DNA of 64,000 nucleotides. It comes from Candidatus Izemoplasma sp. (GTDB taxonomy: Bacteria > Bacillota_I > Bacilli_A > Izemoplasmatales > Izemoplasmataceae). A model generated the notes under the pieces. The model ran no database searches. It was not told the origin of the DNA and saw only the letters and a list, made by a program, of their open reading frames with translations. The stretch lies in assembly GCA_018402725.1 (NCBI GenBank), contig JAGYII010000002.1, positions 1 to 64,000 on the forward strand. Direction: 5' to 3'. Below are positions 7,467 through 17,060 of the stretch, piece after piece. The translations under genes and the position numbers were made by a program. Within the stretch, counting starts at the first letter, position 1; the number at the start of each line of letters is the position of its first letter.

Positions 7467-8144
7467 ATGGAATTACGTCAAAATGCAATGATCTCATTTC
7501 AAAAACCTAGTGAATTTGATGATTTTTATGAATCCTTAAGTATTCATGGTGGTTGGCGCGTTCAAAGTGGTTTAATGAACCAAAGAGGAGAATCCATCAA
7601 AGACACAGCATATGTGAATTATTTAAGAAAACTATTTATGAATAAGAATTTGTTCAGAAGAAATGTTTCAATCGCTGAAATTGTTTCTTTCTTAGATGGG
7701 TATGAATTTTTAAGTCGGATACTCAAGTCGCTCAAATCAAAAGTGGCTAGCAACATTTATGACTCAGTTCAAATACACTTGGAATATAAGATTCCATACT
7801 CAAAAAACAGAAGGGTTGACTTTATTTTTGAATACAATGATCAAATCCTCCTCACTGAGTTTAGATTGTCTGCCGACTTTCCGAATCAAAGTGGGATGTG
7901 GCAAAAAAAAGAGATAGAGTTGATCATTTATAAAGAACTCATGACTAATTTTTTAAATAATAAATCGATATATTTATATGCTTTTATTGGAATGCCTGAA
8001 TATTTAAAACTACAAAAAATCTCTAAAAATATCTTGTATAATGATAATAACGTTGAATTTTTCGTTGATTATTTAGTTACATATCTACTTAAAGATATGA
8101 GAAGACCCTCAGAGTTTGATATCTCCCGAAAGGATTATTCATGA
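7467..8144 (+). CDS. Hypothetical protein, possible PD-(D/E)XK nuclease-like fold
   Basis: I do not recognise this 225-residue protein. It is soluble, with no signal peptide or membrane segment. At about residues 118-134 VDFIFEYNDQILLTEFR resembles the D...(D/E)-x-K core of restriction-type nucleases, with R in the place of K. It is followed by WQKKEIELIIYKELM, which would fit the following helix. This is a fold guess from one motif, not a function. The start has an AGAGGTG Shine-Dalgarno 7 bases upstream. It overlaps surE by four bases (ATGA), so the two are co-translated. Confidence 0.75.
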   Translation: MELRQNAMISFQKPSEFDDFYESLSIHGGWRVQSGLMNQRGESIKDTAYVNYLRKLFMNKNLFRRNVSIAEIVSFLDGYEFLSRILKSLKSKVASNIYDSVQIHLEYKIPYSKNRRVDFIFEYNDQILLTEFRLSADFPNQSGMWQKKEIELIIYKELMTNFLNNKSIYLYAFIGMPEYLKLQKISKNILYNDNNVEFFVDYLVTYLLKDMRRPSEFDISRKDYS

Positions 8145-8821
8145 AATTTCTTTTAGTCAATGATGATGGTATCTACTCTGAAAGATTCGTTTTTACTGAG
8201 GAGATACTCAAAAAGAAGGGTGAAGTCATTGTATTTGCACCTATGTTTGAACAATCAGGTAAAAGCATGGGTATCTCTACTCGAGAGATTACATTTAAAA
8301 AACTAGACAAAAACCATTATGCAGTTGATGGGACTCCAGTAGATTGTATTAATTTAGCAATTCAGGGCTTTAATATAGCTCCTGACATCGTTATTTCTGG
8401 AATCAACAAAGGATTTAATATTGGTGTTGATGTATTTTATTCAGGAACAGTTGGCGCTTGCTTCCAAGCCAATTACTTGGGATATAAAGCTGTGGCATTT
8501 TCTGGATCATACAAAGGTGAGAAGGTGATTCAAAATTACTTTGAGTCCACCTTGGATTTCATCTTAGAAAATAAACTTCCAAGTTCTCAAAGAGTATTGA
8601 ATGTTAATTTTCCTGAGGATGGCATCAAACCAAATGCTGATTTAATAGAAACAGAGTCTTTCTATCCGATAAATCGACTAGCCGGCAGCATTACACATAA
8701 TCGCTATACATTCAAAAGACAATTCGAAGAAGTAAAGCCTCCTAAAACCTCTGACTTGGGTGTTTTAAAGAATGGTAATATATCTTATCAATTTTTAGAG
8801 CCAAGATTTGGAAATAAATAA
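8141..8821 (+). CDS. surE: 5'/3'-nucleotidase SurE
   Basis: A metal-dependent phosphatase acting on nucleoside 5'- and 3'-monophosphates. The signature NDDG is at residues 7-10, the Ser of the metal site is in QSGKSMG, and SGINKGFNIG.DVFYSGTVGAC matches the conserved active-site loop. The 226 residues are slightly shorter than the usual 245-260, and the C-terminus is brief. It shares an operon with the unknown gene upstream, through a 4-base overlap, and is the last gene before the ribosomal operon promoter. Confidence 0.92.
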   Translation: MKFLLVNDDGIYSERFVFTEEILKKKGEVIVFAPMFEQSGKSMGISTREITFKKLDKNHYAVDGTPVDCINLAIQGFNIAPDIVISGINKGFNIGVDVFYSGTVGACFQANYLGYKAVAFSGSYKGEKVIQNYFESTLDFILENKLPSSQRVLNVNFPEDGIKPNADLIETESFYPINRLAGSITHNRYTFKRQFEEVKPPKTSDLGVLKNGNISYQFLEPRFGNK

Positions 8822-8858
8822 GTTAAAAACAGATAGTAAATAAAACTATAAAAAAAGC

Positions 8859-8887
8859 TTGCAACGGCTTTTTTTATTTGATATTAT
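8859..8887 (+). promoter_or_regulatory. Promoter of the S10-spc-alpha ribosomal operon
   Basis: TTGCAA (8859-8864), 17-base spacer, TATTAT (8882-8887). It lies about 130 bases upstream of rpsJ, leaving a long leader. Confidence 0.85.
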
Positions 8888-8889
8888 GT

Positions 8890-9010
8890 TCAAGACTCTG
8901 CCTGAGTCACGGCTGTGAATCGGAAGGTTAATGACACACTGAAAAGCGTTGTCTTAAAGTGTTGAAAATTTCCGTGGAGCAAGTCTATACCAGATTATAG
9001 GCGAAAGGAG
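8890..9010 (+). promoter_or_regulatory. Structured 5' leader of the S10 operon
   Basis: About 120 transcribed non-coding bases before rpsJ contain nested pairings: GACTC/GAGTC (8894-8898 with 8904-8908), CGGAA/TTCCG (8921-8925 with 8970-8974) enclosing ACACT/AGTGT (8936-8940 with 8958-8962). Long leaders here are autoregulatory in other bacteria (L4 in E. coli). Which protein, if any, binds here is unknown. Confidence 0.5.
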
Positions 9011-9015
9011 AATTC

Positions 9016-9321
9016 ATGCCTGCACAAAAAATCAGAATTCGTTTAAAGTCTTATGACCACCGTTTATTGGACCAATCTGCAAAAAAAATTGTGGATACGG
9101 CCATTAAGACAGGGTCTAAAGTATCGGGGCCAATTCCATTGCCCACAAAGAAAGAGATCTTTACGATTCTTCGTTCGGTTCACATCAACAAGACTTCACG
9201 TGAGCAATTTGAGCGGAGAACCCATAAACGTCTCATCGATATTCTGTCACCAACCCCACAAACTATTGATAGTTTGATGCATTTAGATTTGCCATCTGGC
9301 GTTGATATTGTACTAAAATAA
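9016..9321 (+). CDS. rpsJ: 30S ribosomal protein S10
   Basis: First gene of the large ribosomal operon; 101 residues, normal length. The core [21 protein letters not shown] and [18 protein letters not shown] are diagnostic. S10 sits in the 30S head and, as NusE, also joins NusB in antitermination complexes. Good Shine-Dalgarno AAAGGAG 6 bases before the ATG. The long untranslated leader upstream suggests control of the whole operon at this point. Confidence 0.98.
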   Translation: MPAQKIRIRLKSYDHRLLDQSAKKIVDTAIKTGSKVSGPIPLPTKKEIFTILRSVHINKTSREQFERRTHKRLIDILSPTPQTIDSLMHLDLPSGVDIVLK

Positions 9322-9346
9322 CAAATTTAATTAAGGAGGTGTTCTC

Positions 9347-10228
9347 ATGGCCAAAGGTATCTTAGGAACAAAAATTGGTATGACCCAAGTATTTAATGAA
9401 ACCGGCAAACTTATTCCAGTTACTGTCGTTCAATGCGAACCAAATGTTGTAATTCAAAAGAAAACGATAGAAAAAGACGGCTATAATGCTGTTCAACTTG
9501 GATTTAAAGACATTCGCCAAAAACTTGTATCTAAACCGATGCAAGGTCAATTCAATAAAGCTGAAGTTCAACCTAAGCGCTACATTAAAGAAATGCCTGG
9601 GAACGAACTAAGCTTGTTCGAGATCGGACAAGAAGTAAATGTAAATTTATTTTCAAAAGGTGAAATTGTTGATGTCACCGGAACTTCAAAAGGTAAAGGG
9701 TTCCAAGGCGTCATTAAACGACACAACCAACATCGTGGACCTATGTCACACGGTTCTCACTATCACCGCTTACCGGGTTCAATGGGTTCAATTGATCCTA
9801 ACCATGTAAGACCAGGTAAAAATTTACCAGGGCATATGGGCGCAGAAACTGTCACTCTTCAAAATTTAGAAGTGGTTGATGTAGATGCCGTTCGGAACCT
9901 CATTCTTATTAAGGGTAATGTTCCAGGTCCAAGACGTGGACTAGTTATTATCAAAAATGCAATTAAAATTAATAAAGAGCTCGAACCTTTCAACCCGCAA
10001 TCGCTCATTATTGAGCCTGTCATCGAAGCTGCTCCAGAAGCACCGATTGAAGAAGTCGTTGTCGAAGCTGCTCCAGAAGCACCGGTTGAAGAAGTCGTTG
10101 TCGAAGCTTCTCCAGAAGCACCGGTTGAAGAAGTAACCAAAAAGGAACCAGTGGCTGATGTAGCCTCTGAAGAATCCACTGATGAAGAAACCTCCAATGA
10201 TGATGCAACTGAAAAAGCTGCTGAATAA
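9347..10228 (+). CDS. rplC: 50S ribosomal protein L3 with acidic repeat tail
   Basis: Residues 1 to about 210 are a normal L3 ([16 protein letters not shown] at the start; the conserved [14 protein letters not shown] loop near residue 140 that reaches the peptidyl transferase centre). L3 is usually about 206-210 residues, but this protein has 293. The extra 80 residues are acidic and Ala/Pro/Val-rich and include three tandem 13-residue units (positions 10019-10135), then a Glu/Asp/Ser/Thr-rich end. A strong Shine-Dalgarno (AAGGAGGT) precedes the ATG. The reading frame is open and the next gene follows normally, so the tail appears real. Its role is unknown. Confidence 0.97.
   Translation: MAKGILGTKIGMTQVFNETGKLIPVTVVQCEPNVVIQKKTIEKDGYNAVQLGFKDIRQKLVSKPMQGQFNKAEVQPKRYIKEMPGNELSLFEIGQEVNVNLFSKGEIVDVTGTSKGKGFQGVIKRHNQHRGPMSHGSHYHRLPGSMGSIDPNHVRPGKNLPGHMGAETVTLQNLEVVDVDAVRNLILIKGNVPGPRRGLVIIKNAIKINKELEPFNPQSLIIEPVIEAAPEAPIEEVVVEAAPEAPVEEVVVEASPEAPVEEVTKKEPVADVASEESTDEETSNDDATEKAAE
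10019..10135 (+). repeat. Three tandem 39-base repeats in the rplC tail
   Basis: Units at 10019-10057, 10058-10096 and 10097-10135 each encode a 13-residue block (V-V/I-E-A-A/S-P-E-A-P-V/I-E-E-V). Copies differ by only a few bases, so they duplicated recently or are kept similar. Confidence 0.9.
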
Positions 10229-10257
10229 TTGGATGTATATATAAAGGAGGTTAAATC

Positions 10258-10881
10258 ATGCCAAAATTAGATGTTTATGACCAATCAGGAAAAAAAATTA
10301 GTCAATTAACGCTAAATGATGAAGTGTTTGGAATCGAACCTAATGAACAAGCTTTGTATGACGTTGTAAAAGCTCAACGAGCTGCAATGCGTCAAGGCAC
10401 TCATAAAGTAAAAAATAGAAGTGAAGTTTCTGGTGGTGGACGTAAACCATGGAGACAAAAAGGTACTGGTAGAGCCCGTCAAGGATCTATTCGTTCACCT
10501 CAATGGCGCGGTGGTGGTGTAGTATTTGGACCTACTCCTCGTGATTATTACATTAAAGTAAACCGTAAAGTTAGAAGATTAGCTCTTCGCTCTGCGCTTT
10601 CGTTGAAAGTGACAGAAAAAGCGTTTACTGTCCTTGATGCTTTTGCTCTTGAGAGTGCTAAAACAAAATCTATGGTTGAAATCCTATCAAACTTAAAACT
10701 TGAAGGCAAAACATTAATTATTATGGATGCTCTAGATTCTAACGTATTGCTCTCAGCTCGGAATATCGAAGGTGTAGAAGTCACTACTTCAGAGCAAGCA
10801 AGTGTCTTTGAGATTATGAGTGCTAAGAATTTACTCGTGACTCAATCGGCAGCCAACCAATTTGAGGAGGCGTTGAAATAA
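10258..10881 (+). CDS. rplD: 50S ribosomal protein L4
   Basis: 207 residues, the normal length. The basic loop SGGGRKPWRQKGTGRARQGS near residue 60-80, which lines the exit tunnel, identifies it. In E. coli L4 represses this operon through the S10 leader; whether it does so here is unknown. AAAGGAGG Shine-Dalgarno. The stop overlaps the rplW start (TAATG). Confidence 0.98.
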   Translation: MPKLDVYDQSGKKISQLTLNDEVFGIEPNEQALYDVVKAQRAAMRQGTHKVKNRSEVSGGGRKPWRQKGTGRARQGSIRSPQWRGGGVVFGPTPRDYYIKVNRKVRRLALRSALSLKVTEKAFTVLDAFALESAKTKSMVEILSNLKLEGKTLIIMDALDSNVLLSARNIEGVEVTTSEQASVFEIMSAKNLLVTQSAANQFEEALK

Positions 10882-11165
10882 TGTTATCTAGTGAAATTAT
10901 AAAGCGCCCCATTATCACAGAGAAATCATTACAATTAGTCGAAAATTTAAATCAATACACTTTTGAAGTAGATCGTAGAGCAAATAAAGTTCAAATCAAA
11001 AAAGCTGTTGAAGAATTATTTAGCGTATCGGTGGTCAAGGTAAACGTAATTAACACCACCCCTAAACAAAAAAGAGTGGGCCAATATACAGGCTATGCTG
11101 CTGAGAAGACAAAAGCCATCGTCACACTCAAACCCAATGACAAAATTGAAAAATTCTCAGCGTAG
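10881..11165 (+). CDS. rplW: 50S ribosomal protein L23
   Basis: 94 residues, normal length. IIKRPIITEKS at the N-terminus and RANKVQIKKAVEELFSV are diagnostic. L23 lies at the tunnel exit and docks trigger factor and SRP. It is translationally coupled to rplD by a one-base overlap. Confidence 0.98.
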   Translation: MLSSEIIKRPIITEKSLQLVENLNQYTFEVDRRANKVQIKKAVEELFSVSVVKVNVINTTPKQKRVGQYTGYAAEKTKAIVTLKPNDKIEKFSA

Positions 11166-11187
11166 ATTTAATTAAGGAGGAATCCAC

Positions 11188-12018
11188 ATGGCACTTAAAA
11201 CTTATAAACCGAATACTCCCGGGACTCGCCAAATGACTTCACTGGATTATTCTGACCTTTCGAAAACAAAACCTGAAAAATCTTTATTAGTAATGCTTAA
11301 TAAAAAATCAGGAAGAAACAATCAAGGGAAGATTACAGTCCGTCACCATGGTGGTGGAAATAAACGCAAATACCGCATCATCGACTTTAAAAGAAATAAA
11401 GATGCGATACCTGGTAAAGTAGCAACGATTGAATACGATCCAAACCGGACCGCAAATATCGCCTTAATTAACTACGCCGATGGTGAAAAAAGATACATTC
11501 TTGCACCGAGTGGATTAAAAGTGGGCATGGTGATTGAATCAGGTGAAAAAGCCGACATCAAGGTAGGAAACGCAAAAGTACTTTCTACGATTCCGGTTGG
11601 TACCATGGTTCATAACATTGAATTGTCACCAGGAAAAGGTGGACAACTCGTAAGAGCTGCAGGAACCGAAGCTCAGATTTTAGGTCGTGAAGAGAAATAT
11701 GTTCTCATTAGACTTTCATCCGGGGAAGTCCGTAAAGTATTAGGAACTTGCCGGGCTACTATTGGTAAAGTTGGAAACGAAGACCAAGAACTTGTTAACA
11801 TCGGAAAAGCAGGTAAAAACCGCCACCGAGGAATCAAACCAACCGTTCGTGGTTCAGTTATGAACCCTAATGATCACCCCCACGGTGGGGGCGAAGGGAA
11901 ACAACCCATTGGCCGTAAGCATCCAGTTACTCCATGGGGTAAACCAGCTTTAGGATTAAAAACTAGAAAAAGAAAAAATGCTAGCAATCGCATGATTGTT
12001 AGAGGACGTAAAAAGTAG
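11188..12018 (+). CDS. rplB: 50S ribosomal protein L2
   Basis: 276 residues, normal length. The N-terminal [14 protein letters not shown] and the C-terminal [22 protein letters not shown] loop, which contains the conserved histidine near the peptidyl transferase centre, are clear. Strong Shine-Dalgarno AAGGAGG. Confidence 0.98.
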   Translation: MALKTYKPNTPGTRQMTSLDYSDLSKTKPEKSLLVMLNKKSGRNNQGKITVRHHGGGNKRKYRIIDFKRNKDAIPGKVATIEYDPNRTANIALINYADGEKRYILAPSGLKVGMVIESGEKADIKVGNAKVLSTIPVGTMVHNIELSPGKGGQLVRAAGTEAQILGREEKYVLIRLSSGEVRKVLGTCRATIGKVGNEDQELVNIGKAGKNRHRGIKPTVRGSVMNPNDHPHGGGEGKQPIGRKHPVTPWGKPALGLKTRKRKNASNRMIVRGRKK

Positions 12019-12033
12019 ATAGGAGGAAGTTAA

Positions 12034-12312
12034 ATGGCTCGATCAGTTAAAAAAGGACCCTTTTGCGACGATCATTTAATGTTCAAAGTCGCACAAATGA
12101 ATAAAGAGAGTAAAAAACGTGTCATCCAAACTTGGTCACGTCGTTCTACCATATTTCCTCAATTTGTAGGGCATACCATTGCCGTACATAATGGTAAAGA
12201 ACACGTTCCTGTCTATGTTACAGAAGACATGGTTGGTCACAAACTCGGTGAATTTGCACCTACACGTACATACCGTGGCCACGAAAAAGACAAGAAAGCA
12301 CAAAGAAAGTAG
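12034..12312 (+). CDS. rpsS: 30S ribosomal protein S19
   Basis: 92 residues, normal length. [15 protein letters not shown] and the C-terminal [15 protein letters not shown] are diagnostic. S19 binds the 30S head with S13. TAGGAGG Shine-Dalgarno. Confidence 0.98.
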   Translation: MARSVKKGPFCDDHLMFKVAQMNKESKKRVIQTWSRRSTIFPQFVGHTIAVHNGKEHVPVYVTEDMVGHKLGEFAPTRTYRGHEKDKKAQRK

Positions 12313-12320
12313 AGGACAAG

Positions 12321-12659
12321 ATGATGGAAGTTAAAGCTCAAGCTAAAATGGTTCGTCTTTCCTCTCGTAAAGTTAAACTTGTGATTGATTTAATTCGAGG
12401 AAAGTCAGTCGATGAAGCCTTTGCCATCTTAAACCATACCCCAAAAGCGGCTTCACCGATGGTAGAAAAACTGCTTCGTTCAGCGGTTGCCAATGCTGAA
12501 CATAACAACAATTTAGACCCAAGTAGTCTTTTTGTTAAAGAGATATTTGTTGGCGAAGGACCCACGTTAAAAAGAATTCGTCCCCGGGCTAAAGGCAGTG
12601 CATCACAGATTTTAAAAAGAACCAGTCACACCACTGTGGTTGTGGCTGAGAAAGTTTAA
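12321..12659 (+). CDS. rplV: 50S ribosomal protein L22
   Basis: 112 residues, normal length. The core [22 protein letters not shown] and the tunnel-lining hairpin [24 protein letters not shown] are clear. Two consecutive ATG codons (12321 and 12324) could start it; the second has better spacing from GAGG. Confidence 0.98.
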   Translation: MMEVKAQAKMVRLSSRKVKLVIDLIRGKSVDEAFAILNHTPKAASPMVEKLLRSAVANAEHNNNLDPSSLFVKEIFVGEGPTLKRIRPRAKGSASQILKRTSHTTVVVAEKV

Positions 12660-12670
12660 GGAGGCTACCT

Positions 12671-13333
12671 ATGGGTCAAAAAGTTAATCCTATTGGATTA
12701 CGTATCGGAATCATTCGCGATTGGGATTCCCGTTGGTATGCCAACGAAAACGAAGTGGCAGATCTTCTTCAAGAAGATATCAAGATTCGCGTTGTCTTAG
12801 AAGATTTCTACAAAAATGCTGCCCTTTCAACGATTCAAATTGAACGTCTTAAAAATCGTGTGATCTTAACTTTACACACGGCTAAACCTGGGATGATCAT
12901 TGGTCGTGAAGGAGCTCTAAAAAATGCTGCCCTTCGTTTGTTAAAAAAAGTAACGGATAAAACCATCGTTTTAAACGTGGTTGAAATTAAAAAACCTGAA
13001 CTTGATGCACCATTAGTCGCAGACTCAATTGCAGAGCAATTAGAGAACCGTGCTTCTTTCCGTCGCGTTCAAAAAATGGCGATTCAAAGAGCCATGCGCT
13101 CAGGTGCATTGGGTGTTAAAACCCTTGTTTCAGGCCGCCTTGGTGGAGCTGAAATGGCTCGTAGCGAAGGATACTCTGAAGGTAATGTTCCCTTGCATAC
13201 CCTTCGTGCTGATATTGATTACGGCTTTTCTGAAGCCATGACTACATACGGTAAATTAGGGATTAAAGTATGGATTTACAAAGGTGAAATCCTTCCTGCT
13301 AAAAAAGGAGGCGATTCTGATGTTAACGCCTAA
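12671..13333 (+). CDS. rpsC: 30S ribosomal protein S3
   Basis: 220 residues, normal length. [22 protein letters not shown] at the start and the KH-domain GREG loop near residue 78 identify it. S3 forms part of the mRNA entry channel. It overlaps rplP by 14 bases. Confidence 0.98.
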   Translation: MGQKVNPIGLRIGIIRDWDSRWYANENEVADLLQEDIKIRVVLEDFYKNAALSTIQIERLKNRVILTLHTAKPGMIIGREGALKNAALRLLKKVTDKTIVLNVVEIKKPELDAPLVADSIAEQLENRASFRRVQKMAIQRAMRSGALGVKTLVSGRLGGAEMARSEGYSEGNVPLHTLRADIDYGFSEAMTTYGKLGIKVWIYKGEILPAKKGGDSDVNA

Positions 13334-13748
13334 AAGAACAAAATATCGTCGTCCCCATCGCGTTTCTTACGAAGGTAAAGCAAAAGGTGGAAATTCAGTT
13401 GACTTCGGTCAATACGGCCTTCAATCATTAGAAGGTGCCTGGATCACTAACCGCCAAATTGAGTCCGCCCGGATTGCGATGACTCGTTATATGAAACGTC
13501 AGGGTAAAGTATGGATGAGAATCTTCCCCCATATGGCTAAAACTAAAAAACCACTTGAAGTGCGGATGGGTTCTGGTAAAGGGGCTCCTGAAGGCTTTGT
13601 GGCTGTCGTAAAAGAAGGAACCGTCATGTTTGAAGTCGGCGGTGTGACCGAAGAGGTCGCTAAAGAGGCATTACGTTTAGCGTCACATAAATTACCGGTC
13701 AAGACTAAATTCGTCCGACGTGAAAGTGGTGATTTCAGTGACCGCTAA
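13320..13748 (+). CDS. rplP: 50S ribosomal protein L16
   Basis: 142 residues, normal length. [14 protein letters not shown] is the canonical N-terminus and sets the start at 13320, with AAAGGAGG 7 bases upstream inside rpsC. An in-frame ATG at 13284 would add 12 residues not seen in the family. [19 protein letters not shown] near residue 80 is diagnostic. Confidence 0.97.
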   Translation: MLTPKRTKYRRPHRVSYEGKAKGGNSVDFGQYGLQSLEGAWITNRQIESARIAMTRYMKRQGKVWMRIFPHMAKTKKPLEVRMGSGKGAPEGFVAVVKEGTVMFEVGGVTEEVAKEALRLASHKLPVKTKFVRRESGDFSDR

Positions 13749-13929
13749 AGAAATTAGAGACATGAATTCAAAAGATATTTTGAATGAAATTACGAATTTA
13801 AAACGTGAACTGTTTGATCTCCGTTTTCAACAAGCAACGGGTCAATTAACTAACAGTACACGCATCTCAACCCTCAAGCGTACCATTGCCAGAATGAAAA
13901 CCATTCTCAATGAACGCGTTGAGCAGTAG
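13738..13929 (+). CDS. rpmC: 50S ribosomal protein L29
   Basis: I place the start at the GTG at 13738, giving 63 residues beginning [14 protein letters not shown], in line with the family's N-terminus (K/T-A-K-E-I-R). This overlaps the end of rplP by 11 bases. The longer in-frame start at 13720 would add six unconserved residues. [17 protein letters not shown] is the L29 signature. Confidence 0.93.
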   Translation: MTAKEIRDMNSKDILNEITNLKRELFDLRFQQATGQLTNSTRISTLKRTIARMKTILNERVEQ

Positions 13930-13943
13930 AAAGAGGCGAACAC

Positions 13944-14204
13944 ATGGAAAGAAATCAAAGACGTGTTCTCACCGGAACCGTTGTATCGGACAAAATGGAT
14001 AAAACCATCACGGTTTTAGTCGAAGGATACAAGGTTCATCCTATTTATAAAAAAAGAGTGAAACAATCTAAGAAATTTGCAGCTCATGATGAGCTAAATC
14101 AAGCTAAACAAGGCGATGTTGTAAAAATCGTCGAAACACGCCCACTTTCTAAAAACAAGAATTTCCGTCTATTAGAAGTCATTCAAGTTGCACCCACACT
14201 ATAA
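13944..14204 (+). CDS. rpsQ: 30S ribosomal protein S17
   Basis: 86 residues, normal length. The OB-fold core [27 protein letters not shown] and [17 protein letters not shown] are diagnostic of S17, an early 16S-binding protein. Confidence 0.98.
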   Translation: MERNQRRVLTGTVVSDKMDKTITVLVEGYKVHPIYKKRVKQSKKFAAHDELNQAKQGDVVKIVETRPLSKNKNFRLLEVIQVAPTL

Positions 14205-14222
14205 GTCGAGGAGGTCAGAATC

Positions 14223-14591
14223 ATGATTCAACAAGAATCGCGCTTAAAAATCGCCGATAATTCCGGCGCTAAAGAAGTTTTGACCATTAAGGTCCTCGGC
14301 GGTACTCGTCGTAGATACGCTTCTTTAGGCGATGTAATTACAGTTACTGTGAAACAAGCGACCCCAGGGGGTCAAGTTAAAAAAGGTGACGTCGTCAAAG
14401 CCGTTATCGTAAGAACGACCCGCGGCGTTCGCCGTCAAGACGGAAGTTATATTCGTTTTGATGACAATGCAGCAGTCATTATTAAAGATGATAAATCTCC
14501 ACGTGGAACCCGGATTTTTGGTCCGGTCGCCCGTGAATTAAGAGAAAAGGGCTACATGAAAATTGTCTCATTGGCCCCAGAAGTTCTATAA
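14223..14591 (+). CDS. rplN: 50S ribosomal protein L14
   Basis: 122 residues, normal length. [19 protein letters not shown] and the C-terminal [22 protein letters not shown] are canonical. L14 forms inter-subunit bridges. GAGGT Shine-Dalgarno. Confidence 0.98.
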   Translation: MIQQESRLKIADNSGAKEVLTIKVLGGTRRRYASLGDVITVTVKQATPGGQVKKGDVVKAVIVRTTRGVRRQDGSYIRFDDNAAVIIKDDKSPRGTRIFGPVARELREKGYMKIVSLAPEVL

Positions 14592-14604
14592 GGAGTGAAC
14601 GAAC

Positions 14605-14931
14605 ATGAAAATTCTTAAGAGTGATAAGGTTCGTGTCATTTCCGGCGCAAACCGAGGGAAAGAAGGCACCGTCCTTCAAGTCTTCCCTAAAACCCAACGT
14701 GTCATTGTTGAAGGTGTAAACATCATCAAAAAACACGCGAAACCATCTCAAGGAAACCCTGATGGTGGCATTATCGAAAGACCAGCGCCTATCCATGTCT
14801 CAAATGTCATGGTAGTCGACGGCAAAGTAACATCTAGAGTAGGAATTAAAGAAATTACGGAAACCATCCGTAAAAAAGACGTCACACGTAAAGTTCGCTA
14901 CGCGAAAAAATCCGGCGAAATCCTTGATTAA
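14605..14931 (+). CDS. rplX: 50S ribosomal protein L24
   Basis: 108 residues, normal length. The N-terminal KOW motif ([21 protein letters not shown]) and [13 protein letters not shown] are diagnostic. L24 initiates 50S assembly. Preceded by AGGAG. Confidence 0.98.
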   Translation: MKILKSDKVRVISGANRGKEGTVLQVFPKTQRVIVEGVNIIKKHAKPSQGNPDGGIIERPAPIHVSNVMVVDGKVTSRVGIKEITETIRKKDVTRKVRYAKKSGEILD

Positions 14932-14952
14932 CCGGAAAGGAGTGTTGATTAG

Positions 14953-15492
14953 ATGAATCGTTTACAAGAAAAATATCATTCAGCCATTAAACCCGTTCTC
15001 ATTAAACAATTTCAATATGCGTCTTCCATGGAAGCCCCAACGGTTGAAAAAGTGATTGTGAATATTGGAGTGGGTGAAGCGATTAACAATTCAAAAGCGC
15101 TCGATGAAGCGGTTGCAGAGCTTACCTTATTAACGGGTCAAAAACCAGTTATAACTAAAGCAAAAAAATCGATTGCTAACTTTAAATTAAGAGAAGGCAT
15201 GTCGATTGGATGCAAAGTGACCTTAAGAGGCGAAAGAATGTATCAATTTTTAGATAAATTGATTAACATTGCCCTCCCTCGTGTACGTGACTTCCAAGGG
15301 GTTAGCAGTAAAGCCTTTGACGGCCGTGGGAACTATACACTCGGTGTTAAGGAACAACTGATTTTCCCTGAAATAGATTATGACAAAGTCAACCGTGTTC
15401 GCGGTATGGATATTGTGATTGTCACCACGGCAAATACGGATGAAGAGGCCCGCGTCTTGCTTAAAGAACTCGGGATGCCTTTTCGGAAATAA
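14953..15492 (+). CDS. rplE: 50S ribosomal protein L5
   Basis: 179 residues, normal length. [18 protein letters not shown] and [20 protein letters not shown] are L5 signatures. L5 binds 5S rRNA in the central protuberance. Confidence 0.98.
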   Translation: MNRLQEKYHSAIKPVLIKQFQYASSMEAPTVEKVIVNIGVGEAINNSKALDEAVAELTLLTGQKPVITKAKKSIANFKLREGMSIGCKVTLRGERMYQFLDKLINIALPRVRDFQGVSSKAFDGRGNYTLGVKEQLIFPEIDYDKVNRVRGMDIVIVTTANTDEEARVLLKELGMPFRK

Positions 15493-15507
15493 GAAGGAGG
15501 TAAATTA

Positions 15508-15693
15508 ATGGCTAAAAAATCAATGATCATTAAACAACAGCGTGAAGCACGCTATCCGGTCAGAGAATATACTCGTTGTGAACGTTGTGGTCGTCCCCAC
15601 GCCGTCATACGTAAATTTAAATTATGCCGAATTTGCTTCCGTGAATTGGCATACAAAGGACAAATCCCTGGCATTAAAAAAGCCAGTTGGTAA
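15508..15693 (+). CDS. rpsN: 30S ribosomal protein S14, zinc-binding type Z
   Basis: 61 residues, the short zinc-binding form. Cysteines CERC...CRIC (about residues 24-27 and 40-43) form the Zn ribbon. Position between rplE and rpsH is canonical. AAGGAGG Shine-Dalgarno. Confidence 0.98.
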   Translation: MAKKSMIIKQQREARYPVREYTRCERCGRPHAVIRKFKLCRICFRELAYKGQIPGIKKASW

Positions 15694-15723
15694 GACAAGG
15701 TAACTTGGAAGGAGGCCAGTAAT

Positions 15724-16119
15724 ATGGTCATGACAGATCCTATTGCGGATATGTTAACGCGTATTCGAAATGCAAACCAAATGAAAAAAGAAAGTGTGAC
15801 AATGCCTGCGAGTAAACTCAAACAACAAGTCTTGGATTTACTTAGAGAAGAAGGATATATTTCCAACGTTGCGGTCATTAAAGGCGAAGTCTTTAATGAA
15901 CTTAAAGTCACCCTTAAATATAATAAAAACGAGCGTGCCATCCGTGGTTTAAAACGGATTTCAAAACCAGGACTAAGAGTGTATGCACAAAACACGAATA
16001 TTCCCAAGGTTTTAAACGGATTAGGTATTGCTATTTTATCCACGTCTAAAGGGCTTATGACGGATCGTCAAGCCCGTAAAGAAAATGTCGGCGGCGAAAT
16101 TTTAGCGTTCGTCTGGTAA
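15724..16119 (+). CDS. rpsH: 30S ribosomal protein S8
   Basis: 131 residues, normal length. [15 protein letters not shown] at the N-terminus and [26 protein letters not shown] at the C-terminus are canonical. S8 binds 16S helix 21 and is the spc-operon repressor in E. coli. An in-frame ATG at 15730 could be the start instead. Confidence 0.98.
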   Translation: MVMTDPIADMLTRIRNANQMKKESVTMPASKLKQQVLDLLREEGYISNVAVIKGEVFNELKVTLKYNKNERAIRGLKRISKPGLRVYAQNTNIPKVLNGLGIAILSTSKGLMTDRQARKENVGGEILAFVW

Positions 16120-16138
16120 ACACTAAAGGAGGAAAACA

Positions 16139-16675
16139 ATGAGTCGAATTGGAAAAAAACCGGTTGTTTTACCTGAGAGTGTGACCCCGACGTTAAGTGG
16201 TCAACACATCGAGGTAAAAGGCCCAAAAGGAACATTAAATTGGACAATTCCTCAAGGCGTTAAAGCGTCCCTTGATGGAAATACGCTTACCCTTGAACGC
16301 CAATCGGATGAGCCCTCAATCAGAGCCTTGCACGGAACATCAAGAGCCTTGATTCAAAATCTAGTGATCGGTGTCTCGGATGGCTTTAAGAAAGAACTAA
16401 AAATGGTCGGCGTTGGGTATCGTGCCGCGGTTCAAGGTTCAAGTTTTGTGATTAGCGCAGGGTATTCAAATCCTGTTGAACTCACGATTCCAAAAGGGTT
16501 AGCCCTTGAAGTTGAAAAAAACGTAAATATCACTGTATCAGGGATTGATAAGCAATCCGTGGGTGAGTTTGCAGCCAAAATACGTGCAGTTCGTAAACCC
16601 GAACCCTATCTAGGTAAAGGGATCCGTTACGTCGATGAGTATGTTCGTCGTAAAGAAGGGAAAACCGCTAAGTAG
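16139..16675 (+). CDS. rplF: 50S ribosomal protein L6
   Basis: 178 residues, normal length. [13 protein letters not shown] at the start and the C-terminal signature [23 protein letters not shown] are diagnostic. Confidence 0.98.
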   Translation: MSRIGKKPVVLPESVTPTLSGQHIEVKGPKGTLNWTIPQGVKASLDGNTLTLERQSDEPSIRALHGTSRALIQNLVIGVSDGFKKELKMVGVGYRAAVQGSSFVISAGYSNPVELTIPKGLALEVEKNVNITVSGIDKQSVGEFAAKIRAVRKPEPYLGKGIRYVDEYVRRKEGKTAK

Positions 16676-16692
16676 GGGTTAGGAGTGAGACT

Positions 16693-17049
16693 ATGATTAA
16701 AAAAACACCACGTAATCAGCTAAGACTGAACCGTCATCAACGGATTCGGTCAAAATTACACGGAACACCCGAGCGTCCACGCTTAAGTGTTTTCCGTTCT
16801 AATACCAACATCTATGCTCAAATCATTGATGATGTCAATGGTGTGACATTGGTCAGTGCATCTTCACTTAAAGATGTCAAAAAAGGGGCCGGAAACGTTG
16901 AAGGCGCCAAAGCGGTGGGAAAACTCATTGCTGAACGAGCTAAAGATAAAAAAATCACTACCGTTGTGTTTGACCGGAGTGGCTACTTGTATCACGGACG
17001 TGTGAAGGCTTTGGCTGACGCAGCTCGTGAATCAGGATTAGAGTTTTAG
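16693..17049 (+). CDS. rplR: 50S ribosomal protein L18
   Basis: 118 residues, normal length. [24 protein letters not shown] and [27 protein letters not shown] are canonical. L18 binds 5S rRNA together with L5. Confidence 0.98.
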   Translation: MIKKTPRNQLRLNRHQRIRSKLHGTPERPRLSVFRSNTNIYAQIIDDVNGVTLVSASSLKDVKKGAGNVEGAKAVGKLIAERAKDKKITTVVFDRSGYLYHGRVKALADAARESGLEF

Positions 17050-17060
17050 GAGGTATGACG

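Noticed and set aside
9859-10208. Long antisense open frames opposite the rplC tail
   Set aside because: They are shadows of the repeated, codon-biased rplC tail; the low-complexity Ser/Thr or Leu/Gln products have no start signals.
15552-16043. 163-codon antisense frame opposite rpsN-rpsH
   Set aside because: It lies opposite two certain ribosomal genes, lacks a promoter or ribosome-binding site and resembles no protein family.
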